Below, piece by piece: positions 1-5,219 of a DNA stretch of 5,219 nt (position 1 is its first letter; each line of letters begins with the position of its first letter). The notes beneath the pieces are model-generated. The model was not told the DNA's origin, did no database searches, and saw only the letters and a program-made list of their open reading frames with translations. Origin of the DNA: JAXDLW01 sp046262515 (GTDB lineage: Bacteria > Chloroflexota > Dormibacteria > DASZGP01); NCBI GenBank assembly GCA_046262515.1, contig JBHEMP010000004.1:1-5219 (forward strand). The letters are read 5' to 3'. The position numbers were made by a program, and so were the translations under genes.

Positions 1-1093
1 CGGGGCGCTCCAGCCTCCTCTCCGCGAACGCGTCAAAGCTGCCGTCCAGGATGGCCGCGCGGGCCAGTCGCGCCAGCTCCAGGGTGTGGTGGAGGTTGTG
101 GATCGTCAACAGCCGAAAGCCGAGCAGGTCCCCCCGGCGGAGCAGGTGGCGTACCTGGGCTCGGATGTGCCTCGCGCATGTCGTGCACCCGCATCCCGGC
201 TCCAGCGGCCGCGCGTCGCGGGCCATGGCGCTGCGCAGGACATTCTCTCGGCCGGCGCCCACCAGGGCCACGCCGGTGCGGGCGAGGCGCGTGGGCAGCA
301 CACAGTCAAACAGGTCGATCCCGGCCGCGATCGCCGCCAGCATCTCAGGTTCGCTGCCGACGCCCATCAGGTACCGGGGTCGGTCCGCGGGCAGGACCTG
401 AGTGCACGCCGCCAGCAGTTCGGCGCTCTGCGCCCCCGGCTCTCCGAGGCTCAGCCCGCCCACGGCGTACCCGGGGAAATCCAGGTCCTTGACGGACTCA
501 GCGCTCTCCTGGCGCAGGCGCGGGTCAAATCCCCCCTGCACTATGCCCCAGAGCTCCGTCGCTCCCTGGCTCCAGGCGTCACGGCAGCGCAGCGCCCACC
601 GATGCGTGCGCGCGGTCGCCAGGATGAACTCCGCGGGGGGCGCCCCGAACGGTACGGGCTGGTCGAGGACCATCATCACGTCCGGTCCCAGCGCCTCCTG
701 GACCATCACTGCCCCCTCGGGGGTCAGCAGGCGCGCTCCCAGTCCCGTGTCAAAGGTCACCCCCGCCTCGGAGACCGCCGCCGCGCCCACGCTGGCGAGG
801 CTTACGGCCTGGTACCCGCCGCTGTCGGTGAGCATGTTGCCCCGCCAGCCCGTCCACGAATGGAGGCCGCCGGCGCGCCTGACGGCTTCCTCCCCCGGCG
901 CGTTCCAGAGGTGAAACGTGTTCGCAAGGATCATCCCTGGCCTGAGGTTCGCCAGGTCGACCATGTCGAGGGCCTTGACGGTGCCGCGGGTGCCCACCGG
1001 CATGAAGGCGGGCGTCTCGATGCTGCCGTGGGGAAGGTCCAGGACGCCAACGCGAGGACCGGCGGCGCCCCCTCGGACGAGGGAGAACGTCAC
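1..1093 (-). CDS. tgt: tRNA-guanine(34) transglycosylase (Tgt), C-terminal end cut by window edge
   Basis: Tgt exchanges guanine at the wobble position of GUN-anticodon tRNAs for the queuosine precursor preQ1. I translated the minus strand from GTG at 1093; the frame stays open for 364 codons to the window edge. Visible motifs are TDSGGYQ (general acid/base D90), MVLD (D144), GIVQGG (183-188), YAVGGLSLGE (209-218), RYLMGVG (240-246) and FDCVLPTR with nucleophile D263. The zinc site is C301, C303, C306 and H332. Family members have about 375-385 residues, so probably only a short tail is missing. Leu216, where bacterial enzymes carry Val and eukaryotic ones Gly, fits preQ1 rather than queuine. 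Oddities: DQP replaces the usual DEC after D144, and the loop normally reading like SHLDGS is shortened (residues 115-119). The GTG start overlaps the queA TGA (GTGA, 1090-1093); only a weak GGCGG precedes it, which suggests translational coupling. Confidence 0.95.
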   Translation of the reverse strand, partial: MTFSLVRGGAAGPRVGVLDLPHGSIETPAFMPVGTRGTVKALDMVDLANLRPGMILANTFHLWNAPGEEAVRRAGGLHSWTGWRGNMLTDSGGYQAVSLASVGAAAVSEAGVTFDTGLGARLLTPEGAVMVQEALGPDVMMVLDQPVPFGAPPAEFILATARTHRWALRCRDAWSQGATELWGIVQGGFDPRLRQESAESVKDLDFPGYAVGGLSLGEPGAQSAELLAACTQVLPADRPRYLMGVGSEPEMLAAIAAGIDLFDCVLPTRLARTGVALVGAGRENVLRSAMARDARPLEPGCGCTTCARHIRAQVRHLLRRGDLLGFRLLTIHNLHHTLELARLARAAILDGSFDAFAERRLERP

Positions 1094-2136
1094 TCGCCGC
1101 CAGGCTCTAGCAGCATGGCGTCCCCGAAGCTGAAGAATCGATAGCCCTCGCGTACCGCCTCCGCGTATGCGGCGAGGATCTGGTCCCGTCCCGCGAAAGC
1201 GGAAACCATGACCAGAAGGGAGCTCCGGGGGAGGTGAAAGTTGGTCAGCAGGAGGTCCACCTCACGGAAGACGTGCCCGGGCCGGATGAAGATGTCCGTG
1301 CGCCCCGCATCAGCGGACGCCGCATCCAGGGCCAGCCCTTGTGCGGCCGCCTCCAGGGTGCGGGCCACGGTGGTGCCCACGGCGACCACCCGCCCTCCCC
1401 GTTCCCGACAGGCGATGATTTCGGCCCGGGCCCGCGCCGGAACCCGGTATGCCTCGGAGTGCATGTGGTGCTCGTCCAGGACCTCGACCCGCACCGGCTG
1501 GAAGGTGTCGAGGCCGACCGCGAGGGTCACCTCGGTGCGCCGAACCCCCTGTTTCGCGAGCTGCGCCAGCATCTCCTCGGTGAAGTGAAGGCCCGCGGTG
1601 GGCGCGGCGGCTGAGCCGGGTTTGGTCGCGACGACGGTCTGGTAGCGCTCGGGGTCCTCCAGCCTCTCGTGGATGTACGGCGGCAGTGGCATCTCCCCCA
1701 TCTCGGGCAGGACCTGGGCCAGGCGACCCGGTGGTGAGAACCGGATCCGCCGCCTGCCCCCGTCGAATTGCCGCAGCACGTCTCCCCATAGCCCGAAGGC
1801 CAGCTGCAGCCGGACACCGGGCACGGCGCGCTTTCCGGGGCGGAAGAGGCAATCCCAGGTGTCCGGCGAGCCCACCTCCTCGAGCAGGAGAATCTCCGCC
1901 TCGCGCCCCCGGTGCTGGAAACGGATCCGCGCCGGGATCACGCGGGTGTCGTTCATCACCAGCAGGTCCCCATCCCTCAGCAGGCCCGGGAGGTCCGAAA
2001 AGCGGAGGTGGCGTGGCGCGCCGCCGGCCGGCAGATGCATCAGCCGGGAGTCTCCCCGCTGTGCCGGCGGGCGCTGGGCGATCAGACCCGGGGGAAGGTT
2101 GTAGTCATAGTCGCTTAGGCGGTCGCCGCTGCCCAT
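1090..2136 (-). CDS. queA: S-adenosylmethionine:tRNA ribosyltransferase-isomerase (QueA)
   Basis: QueA transfers and isomerises the ribose of S-adenosylmethionine onto preQ1 in tRNA, giving epoxyqueuosine, the step straight after Tgt. The 348-residue length is normal (E. coli about 356). Family signatures appear in order: NDTRVIPAR (62-70), MPLPPYIHERLEDPERYQTV (149-168), APTAGLHF (178-185), GLDTFQPVRV (208-217), HHMHSE (223-228), VGTTVARTLE (253-262), TNFHLPRSSL (298-307), VSAFAG (311-316) and YRFFSFGDAML (332-342). The ATG start is supported by the N-terminal DYDYNLPPGLIAQRP alignment with the family. It lies 19 bases after the ruvB stop, with only a GGCGG as possible ribosome binding site. 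The stop codon overlaps the tgt start, so the two queuosine enzymes are probably translated together. The reductase for the last step to queuosine is not in this window. Confidence 0.97.
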   Translation of the reverse strand: MGSGDRLSDYDYNLPPGLIAQRPPAQRGDSRLMHLPAGGAPRHLRFSDLPGLLRDGDLLVMNDTRVIPARIRFQHRGREAEILLLEEVGSPDTWDCLFRPGKRAVPGVRLQLAFGLWGDVLRQFDGGRRRIRFSPPGRLAQVLPEMGEMPLPPYIHERLEDPERYQTVVATKPGSAAAPTAGLHFTEEMLAQLAKQGVRRTEVTLAVGLDTFQPVRVEVLDEHHMHSEAYRVPARARAEIIACRERGGRVVAVGTTVARTLEAAAQGLALDAASADAGRTDIFIRPGHVFREVDLLLTNFHLPRSSLLVMVSAFAGRDQILAAYAEAVREGYRFFSFGDAMLLEPGGE

Positions 2137-2155
2137 GGCCGGGGTGCGCCGCCGG

Positions 2156-3205
2156 TCAGGCGAACAGGCCGGGCTGGTCGTCGCGGGCCGGGGGCGTGAT
2201 CCCGAGGTGCCGGTAGGCGAGTGGCGTGGCCACCCGTCCCCTCGGGGTTCGAGCCAGGTAGCCCAGCTGCATCAGGAAAGGCTCGAAGACGTCCTCCACG
2301 GTCTCGCGCTCCTCCGAGATGGAGACGGCGATGGTGTCCACACCAACCGGGCCTCCCCCGTATTTCTCTATGACCGTCCTCAGGATGCGCCTGTCCAGGT
2401 CGTCAAGACCGGCGCGGTCAACCCCCAGGAGGTCCATGGTGGCGTCAACCGCGGCCGCGTCGACGTGGCCGTCGCCCTTTACCTGGGCCCAGTCGCGGGT
2501 CCGGCGCAGGAGGCGGTTCGCGATCCGCGGGGTGCCCCTCGACCGCAGGGCCAGCAGGCTCGCGGCCGTGGCGTCGATGTCGATGTCGAGGATCCGCGCC
2601 GAGCGGGTGATGATGGCGGTGAGGTCCTCGGGTTCGTAGAACTCGAGCCTGAAGACAGCGCCAAAGCGGTCCCGCAGCGGCGAGGACAGCATTCCCTGGC
2701 GGGTGGTGGCGCCGATTACCGTGAAGCGCGGCAGGCTGAGCCGGATGGACTGGGCGCCCGCCCCCTTACCGCTGACCCAGTCGAACTTGAAGTCCTCCAT
2801 GGCGGGGTAGAGAGCTTCCTCGACCGGCCGGGCGAGGCGGTGGATCTCGTCGATGAAGAACATTCCGCCGGTCTCCAGGTTCATCAGCGTCGAGGCCAGC
2901 GCCCCCTGGTGTTCAATCGCGGGGCCGGAGCTGGTGCGCAGGTCGGCCCCCATTTCGCCGGCAAGAATGTTGGCCAGCGTTGTCTTTCCGAGCCCGGGGG
3001 GGCCACAGAGAAGGATGTGCTCGAGGGGTTCAGAGCGCCCGCGGGCGCCCCCCAGGATCAGTTCGAGGTTGTGCTTGAGTGCCTGCTGGCCGATGAAGTC
3101 GTCGAGCCGAGATGGCCGCAGGGACTGCTCGAACTCATCTTCCTGGGGCGCGGCACGGGCCTCGAGGAATTCGCGGTCTCCGCCGCCGGTCAGCTCGATG
3201 GGCAC
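2156..3205 (-). CDS. ruvB: Holliday junction branch migration ATPase RuvB
   Basis: RuvB is the AAA+ motor that, as hexamers flanking a RuvA-bound four-way junction, pumps DNA to drive branch migration in recombinational repair. The 349-residue product is normal length. Motifs: family N-terminal SLRPSRLDDFIGQ (28-40), Walker A GPPGLGKT (68-75), TSSGPAIE (91-98), Walker B FFIDEIHRL (116-124), sensor 1 GATTR (165-169), the LRDRFG arginine-finger box (177-182), sensor 2 GTPRIANRLLRR (224-235, R227) and the C-terminal winged helix with GYLARTPRGR (315-324). The start is GTG: an in-frame TGA lies two codons upstream (3209-3211), excluding any longer form, and GGAG lies 9 bases before it. A LexA-type box 35 bases upstream suggests SOS control. 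It follows ruvA after 92 bases and is 19 bases ahead of queA. Confidence 0.98.
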   Translation of the reverse strand: MPIELTGGGDREFLEARAAPQEDEFEQSLRPSRLDDFIGQQALKHNLELILGGARGRSEPLEHILLCGPPGLGKTTLANILAGEMGADLRTSSGPAIEHQGALASTLMNLETGGMFFIDEIHRLARPVEEALYPAMEDFKFDWVSGKGAGAQSIRLSLPRFTVIGATTRQGMLSSPLRDRFGAVFRLEFYEPEDLTAIITRSARILDIDIDATAASLLALRSRGTPRIANRLLRRTRDWAQVKGDGHVDAAAVDATMDLLGVDRAGLDDLDRRILRTVIEKYGGGPVGVDTIAVSISEERETVEDVFEPFLMQLGYLARTPRGRVATPLAYRHLGITPPARDDQPGLFA

Positions 3206-3214
3206 GGTTCAGTT

Positions 3215-3218
3215 CTCC
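3215..3218 (-). promoter_or_regulatory. ruvB ribosome binding site (GGAG)
   Basis: GGAG on the minus strand lies 9 bases before the GTG at 3205. With the in-frame TGA at 3209-3211, it fixes the ruvB start. Confidence 0.75.
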
Positions 3219-3240
3219 GTCTGCGGGTTGATGATCTCTG

Positions 3241-3254
3241 CGAACACCGGTTCG
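3241..3254. promoter_or_regulatory. Gram-positive-type LexA (SOS) box upstream of ruvB
   Basis: The sequence CGAAC-ACCG-GTTCG is a perfect dyad with the CGAAC-N4-GTTCG spacing known for LexA/DinR of Bacillus and actinobacteria. One extra pair on each side (GCGAACACCGGTTCGC, 3240-3255) extends the symmetry. It lies 35 bases before the ruvB GTG and 5 bases after a -10-like TAGGAT, so LexA bound here would cover a transcription start. ruvAB are classic SOS genes. The assignment is by motif and context only. The same dyad could form a 6-bp RNA hairpin, but it lacks a U-tract. Confidence 0.7.
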
Positions 3255-3258
3255 CCTA

Positions 3259-3264
3259 ATCCTA
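3259..3264 (-). promoter_or_regulatory. Candidate -10 element for a ruvB-queA-tgt promoter
   Basis: TAGGAT on the minus strand matches four of six positions of TATAAT, including the important first T-A and last T. A start site about 7 bases downstream would fall inside the LexA-type box. The -35 region has no recognisable hexamer, so this is a weak call resting on its position. Confidence 0.35.
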
Positions 3265-3297
3265 TGTCGGGTGCATCCCGAGAGAGCGCTGCGGTGC

Positions 3298-3906
3298 TTA
3301 CGGCTTGCGGTCCAAAGCTTTCAGCGCCCGAGCCACTGCGGTCTCGAGCGAATCCGCGGCCGTCAAGCCCATACCGGCGACGACCTGGCGTACCTCGGTT
3401 TCGCGGTAGCCCAGCGAGGTGAGGGCCCGGACGGCCCCTTCTGCCACGGGCGACGACCCCCGCGCGGGCTGGGGCGCGCCCGTCCGGGGCTCGGACAGGT
3501 ATTCCTCCTTGAGCTTGTCCCGCAGCTCGAGGATGACGCGGGCGGCGGTCTTGGGCCCGATCCCGGGGACCGTCGAGAGGAGGGCGCGGTCCTCCTGGAA
3601 GACCGCCTTCTTGAGGGTGCGGGTGTCCGACTGCGAGATCATCCCCAGGGCCGCCTTCGGCCCGATCCCCTTGACCGACATCAGCAGCTCGAAGAACTCG
3701 AGGTCTTCCACGGACTCGAAGCCGTAGAGCGCCAGCTGGTCCTCGCGGACATAGGTGTGGGTGAATAGCCGGGCCTCGGTGCCAACCGCGCCCAGGGAGG
3801 CCAACAGCCGCCCAGGGAGCGTCACCAGGTAGCCCACACCGCCGACCTCAAGGATCAGGCTCTCCGGGCCGAGGTGCGTGATGCGTCCCGCCAGGCTTGC
3901 GATCAC
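3298..3906 (-). CDS. ruvA: Holliday junction DNA helicase subunit RuvA
   Basis: RuvA binds the Holliday junction as a tetramer or octamer, holds it open and square, and loads RuvB. The 202-residue protein matches the usual 190-210. Domain I is an OB fold (about 1-64) containing the acidic pin, VREDQLALYGF, with E55 and D56 at the same positions as in E. coli. Domain II has two helix-hairpin-helix motifs, VKGIGPKAAL (78-87) and VPGIGPKTAARVI (113-125). A flexible linker (about 136-153) leads to domain III (about 154-200), with ALTSLGYRETEVRQ (161-174), the part that contacts RuvB. The start is GTG at 3906, overlapping the ruvC TGA as GTGA; a weak GGACGG lies upstream, so translation is probably coupled to ruvC. 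Codon use looks like that of its neighbours. Confidence 0.98.
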   Translation of the reverse strand: MIASLAGRITHLGPESLILEVGGVGYLVTLPGRLLASLGAVGTEARLFTHTYVREDQLALYGFESVEDLEFFELLMSVKGIGPKAALGMISQSDTRTLKKAVFQEDRALLSTVPGIGPKTAARVILELRDKLKEEYLSEPRTGAPQPARGSSPVAEGAVRALTSLGYRETEVRQVVAGMGLTAADSLETAVARALKALDRKP

Positions 3907-4388
3907 GAGATACGCCGTCCCGGCGACAGTCGCTCACTCTGGAGGTGACACAGGGCTATGGCGACGGCGTCAAAGGCATCGTCAGGCAGCTTCTCCGGCA
4001 CACTGACCAGGTTGCGGACCATCCGCGTCACCTGCGCCTTGGTGGCCTTGCCGTAGCCGGTGAGGGAAACCTTCACCTGCATCGGTGTGTATTCCCACAC
4101 CGGCACCCCCCGCTGCTCCATGGCCAGCAGGATAACGCCGCGCGCCTCGGCCACCTGCATCGCCGTCGTGCTGTTGGCGGCGAAGAACAGCTGCTCGACG
4201 GCCGCGACGTCCGGGCAGAGTGTTTCCAACAGGGTCGTCAGGTCGGTGTGGATCGTGGCCAGCCGCGCCGGCCCCGGCATCCCCGCGGGCGTCCTGACAA
4301 CGCCGACGTCGACAAGTTCGCGGCGGGTTCCCGTCGACCTCAGCAGCGCGACCCCGATGGTGGCCAGGCCGGGGTCGACCCCCAGCAC
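3903..4388 (-). CDS. ruvC: Crossover junction endodeoxyribonuclease RuvC
   Basis: RuvC is the dimeric, magnesium-dependent resolvase that nicks Holliday junctions symmetrically. From GTG at 4388 it is 161 residues. The catalytic acids are present: D5 in LGVDPGLATIG, E65 in VEQLFFA (Phe68 matches the E. coli Phe69 wedge residue), and D137 and D140 in LPDDAFDAVAIALCH. The basic QVKVSLTGYGKATKAQV stretch (104-120) is also typical. The start is uncertain. GTG at 4388 has GAGG 3 bases and AGGGGG 12 bases upstream, but leaves the first beta strand short, since D is normally residue 7. TTG at 4427 (174 residues) has no visible ribosome binding site. TTG at 4499 (198 residues) would translate about 70 bases of the inverted-repeat element and is unlikely. 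The stop overlaps the ruvA start. Confidence 0.95.
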   Translation of the reverse strand: MLGVDPGLATIGVALLRSTGTRRELVDVGVVRTPAGMPGPARLATIHTDLTTLLETLCPDVAAVEQLFFAANSTTAMQVAEARGVILLAMEQRGVPVWEYTPMQVKVSLTGYGKATKAQVTRMVRNLVSVPEKLPDDAFDAVAIALCHLQSERLSPGRRIS

Positions 4389-4413
4389 CAGCCTCGTCGA
4401 CCCCCTGTCGGTC

Positions 4414-4425
4414 GACCTCGAGGTC
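4414..4425. repeat. 12-bp perfect palindrome upstream of ruvC
   Basis: GACCTCGAGGTC is a perfect dyad without a spacer, 3 bases outside the left arm of the element and 25 bases upstream of the GTG chosen for ruvC. It could be an operator for ruvC, but I recognise no regulator for it, and chance in GC-rich sequence is plausible. Confidence 0.4.
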
Positions 4426-4428
4426 AAC

Positions 4429-4457
4429 AGTGGACTGTAACGGCCGAATGTGGAGCA
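4429..4457 (+). repeat. Left terminal arm of the inverted-repeat element
   Basis: It pairs with 4608-4636 at 26 of 29 positions. The three exceptions (4446/4619, 4451/4614, 4452/4613) are all G-T oppositions. The arm lies inside the longest possible ruvC reading frame but upstream of its conserved part. Confidence 0.85.
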
Positions 4458-4522
4458 GGCCGAAGGCGCTCGCCCGGCGTCTGAGGGCGGCGGTGCCAAG
4501 GACGGGGTGGCGATAGGAGGCG

Positions 4523-4538
4523 CGCACCTGTAGGTGCG
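4523..4538. repeat. Apical near-perfect palindrome of the element
   Basis: CGCACCT and AGGTGCG form a 7-bp stem around a central GT. Its centre (4530.5) nearly coincides with that of the whole element (4532.5), as expected if the element folds as a single long hairpin. Alone it could also be a protein-binding dyad. Confidence 0.7.
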
Positions 4539-4607
4539 TAACGACGAAGCGCCGGGCCCCTGGACGCCGACATCAGGCCGAAGGCCCCGTCGGCCTCAGG
4601 CGCCGGA

Positions 4608-4636
4608 TGCTCTGCATTTGGCCGTTACAGTCCACT
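4608..4636 (-). repeat. Right terminal arm of the inverted-repeat element
   Basis: This is the partner of 4429-4457. Its outermost two bases (4635-4636) serve as the A and G of the yebC TAG stop codon. Confidence 0.85.
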
Positions 4637-5219
4637 AGACCGCCTGGCTGATTCTTTCCAGCTGCTCGGAATCGATGTCGAAGTTGGCATAGACCTGCTG
4701 CGCGTCGTCCGAGTCCTCCAGGGCCTCCATCAGGCGCAGCAGTTTCTCAGCCTCGCGTTCGTCGGTGATCGGAATCGTGTTCTCCGGCACCATGGTCAGC
4801 TCGGCCGACTCGACTTTCGCCTTTGCGGTCTCAAGGCTGGCCCGCACGGTCTCGAAATCGCCGGGATCGGTTTCAACCTCGAGCTTGCCGTCGTTGACCT
4901 GCACGTCGCTGGCGCCCAGTTCGATCACCTCGAGCGCAAGTTCGTCGCTGTCCCGGCCGGCGGGGTCCGCGATGATCACCCCCTTGCGCTTGAACTGCCA
5001 CCCCACCGCGCCCTGCTCGGCAACGCTGCCGCCACCACGGGTGAAGATGCTGCGGATGTCGCTGGCGGTGCGGTTGCGGTTATCGGTCAGGCAGTCGACG
5101 AGGATGGCGACTCCCCCGGGTCCGTAGCCCTCGTAGCGGAGTTCCTCCAGCTGGGCCCCGCCACCATCGCCGGTACCGCGCTTGATGGCGCGCTCGATGT
5201 TCTCCGCCGGCATGTTCAC
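4635..5219 (-). CDS. yebC: YebC/PmpR (TACO1-like) family protein, N-terminus beyond window edge
   Basis: YebC-family proteins were first described as transcriptional regulators (PmpR, YebC). More recent work assigns bacterial YebC-type proteins and mitochondrial TACO1 a role in translation through stalling sequences such as proline runs. The visible 195 codons carry NMPAENIERAIKRGTG (2-17), RYEGYGPGGVA (28-38), LTDNRNRT (44-51), the GWQFKRKG strand (73-80), VPENTIPITD (144-153) and the C-terminal LEDSDDAQQVYANFDI (167-182). The family usually has 240-250 residues, so roughly 55-60 N-terminal residues lie past position 5219. The GTG at the very edge (5217-5219) is an internal valine just before NMP, not a start. 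The TAG stop (4635-4637) takes its last two bases from the inverted-repeat element. The C-terminus itself looks normal. Confidence 0.95.
   Translation of the reverse strand: MNMPAENIERAIKRGTGDGGGAQLEELRYEGYGPGGVAILVDCLTDNRNRTASDIRSIFTRGGGSVAEQGAVGWQFKRKGVIIADPAGRDSDELALEVIELGASDVQVNDGKLEVETDPGDFETVRASLETAKAKVESAELTMVPENTIPITDEREAEKLLRLMEALEDSDDAQQVYANFDIDSEQLERISQAV

Larger units (their letters stand above)
3206..3297 (-). other. ruvA-ruvB intergenic region with candidate SOS promoter
   Basis: This 92-base gap holds, in transcription order, a TAGGAT -10-like hexamer, a LexA-type box and the ruvB GGAG. No convincing -35 hexamer is seen 16-18 bases before TAGGAT, and no T-run terminator follows ruvA. 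A protein-like open reading in the ruvB frame ends at the TGA at 3209-3211 but has no good start. Confidence 0.6.
4429..4636. repeat. Long imperfect inverted-repeat (hairpin-forming) element between yebC and ruvC
   Basis: About 208 bases form one extended dyad. The terminal arms 4429-4457 and 4608-4636 match at 26 of 29 positions, beginning with 17 perfect pairs (AGTGGACTGTAACGGCC). A second paired block, 4475-4497 with 4583-4605, matches at 19 of 23. The apex, CGCACCTGTAGGTGCG (4523-4538), lies within 2 bases of the element centre. Inside are a direct repeat CAGGCCGAAGGC (4456-4467 and 4574-4585) and a local 7-bp hairpin (4575-4581 with 4590-4596). No gene is visible inside. The ends abut the yebC stop and lie 1 base from a ruvC TTG codon. 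No target-site duplication is evident. A non-autonomous, MITE-like insertion or a dispersed palindromic repeat is the best guess; a structured RNA is the alternative. Confidence 0.75.

Noticed and set aside
86..1144. Long plus-strand open frame opposite tgt
   Set aside because: It is antisense to a clearly conserved Tgt and has no recognisable domain; long antisense frames are expected opposite GC-rich codons.
2135..3259. Long plus-strand open frame covering all of ruvB
   Set aside because: It mirrors the RuvB codons, has no family motif, and the ruvB frame carries every expected motif.
3209..3300. Open reading in the ruvA-ruvB gap ending GLGEPVFAEIINPQTEN before TGA
   Set aside because: It looks protein-like with GC-rich third positions near its end, but the only in-frame start is a late GTG giving 12 residues. 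The nearby ATG is out of frame by one base, and the segment holds the LexA-type box.
4308..4416. Five GTCGAC hexamers within about 110 bases of the 5' part of ruvC
   Set aside because: Two encode Val-Asp in frame and three lie across Ser-Thr codons with irregular spacing (25, 41, 22, 15); codon and composition effects suffice.
4389..4499. N-terminal extension of RuvC to TTG 4499
   Set aside because: Much of the extension lies inside the inverted-repeat element, has no RuvC similarity and no ribosome binding site.
4575..4596. 7-bp GC hairpin as an intrinsic terminator after yebC
   Set aside because: No T-run follows on either strand, and it is part of the larger palindromic element.
4765..5127. 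Plus-strand open frame rich in Ser and Pro opposite yebC
   Set aside because: Low-complexity composition typical of an antisense shadow; YebC motifs on the other strand explain the region.
5217..5219. GTG at the right edge as the yebC start
   Set aside because: In the family the following NMPAENIERAIKRG lies about 60 residues into the protein, so this GTG is an internal codon and the gene is cut by the window.

Overview
The window is a GC-rich bacterial chromosomal segment. All its genes lie on the minus strand, so they read from high to low coordinates: yebC (cut by the right edge), ruvC, ruvA, ruvB, queA, tgt (cut by the left edge). Every gene is an ordinary housekeeping family member with its key motifs intact. 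The order is a common syntenic cluster in bacteria, so it does not fix the lineage. A Gram-positive-type LexA box (CGAAC-N4-GTTCG) in the ruvA-ruvB gap hints at a lineage whose LexA reads GAAC-N4-GTTC sites, such as Bacillota, Actinomycetota, Chloroflexota or relatives. I cannot name the organism.

Layout. 4635-5219 is the C-terminal three quarters of YebC, a ribosome-associated translation factor also described as a transcriptional regulator. 4429-4636 is a long imperfect inverted repeat of about 208 bp that fills almost the whole yebC-ruvC gap. 3903-4388 is RuvC and 3298-3906 is RuvA; they overlap by a GTGA tetranucleotide. 3206-3297 is a 92-bp gap with a candidate SOS operator/promoter and the ruvB ribosome binding site. 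2156-3205 is RuvB. 1090-2136 is QueA. 1-1093 is Tgt, which starts in a second GTGA overlap with queA.

The genes form two functional blocks. RuvA binds the four-way Holliday junction, RuvB hexamers pump DNA through it, and RuvC cuts it. Tgt swaps guanine-34 of GUN-anticodon tRNAs for preQ1, and QueA then adds the cyclopentane-type ring from S-adenosylmethionine to give epoxyqueuosine. The LexA-type site sits after ruvA, so DNA damage could raise ruvB, and by read-through queA and tgt, independently of ruvC and ruvA.

The least explained parts are the hairpin-forming element between yebC and ruvC, which supplies two bases of the yebC stop codon, and changes in the base-binding region of Tgt. 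I found no tRNA, rRNA, CRISPR array, transposase gene or clear intrinsic terminator.
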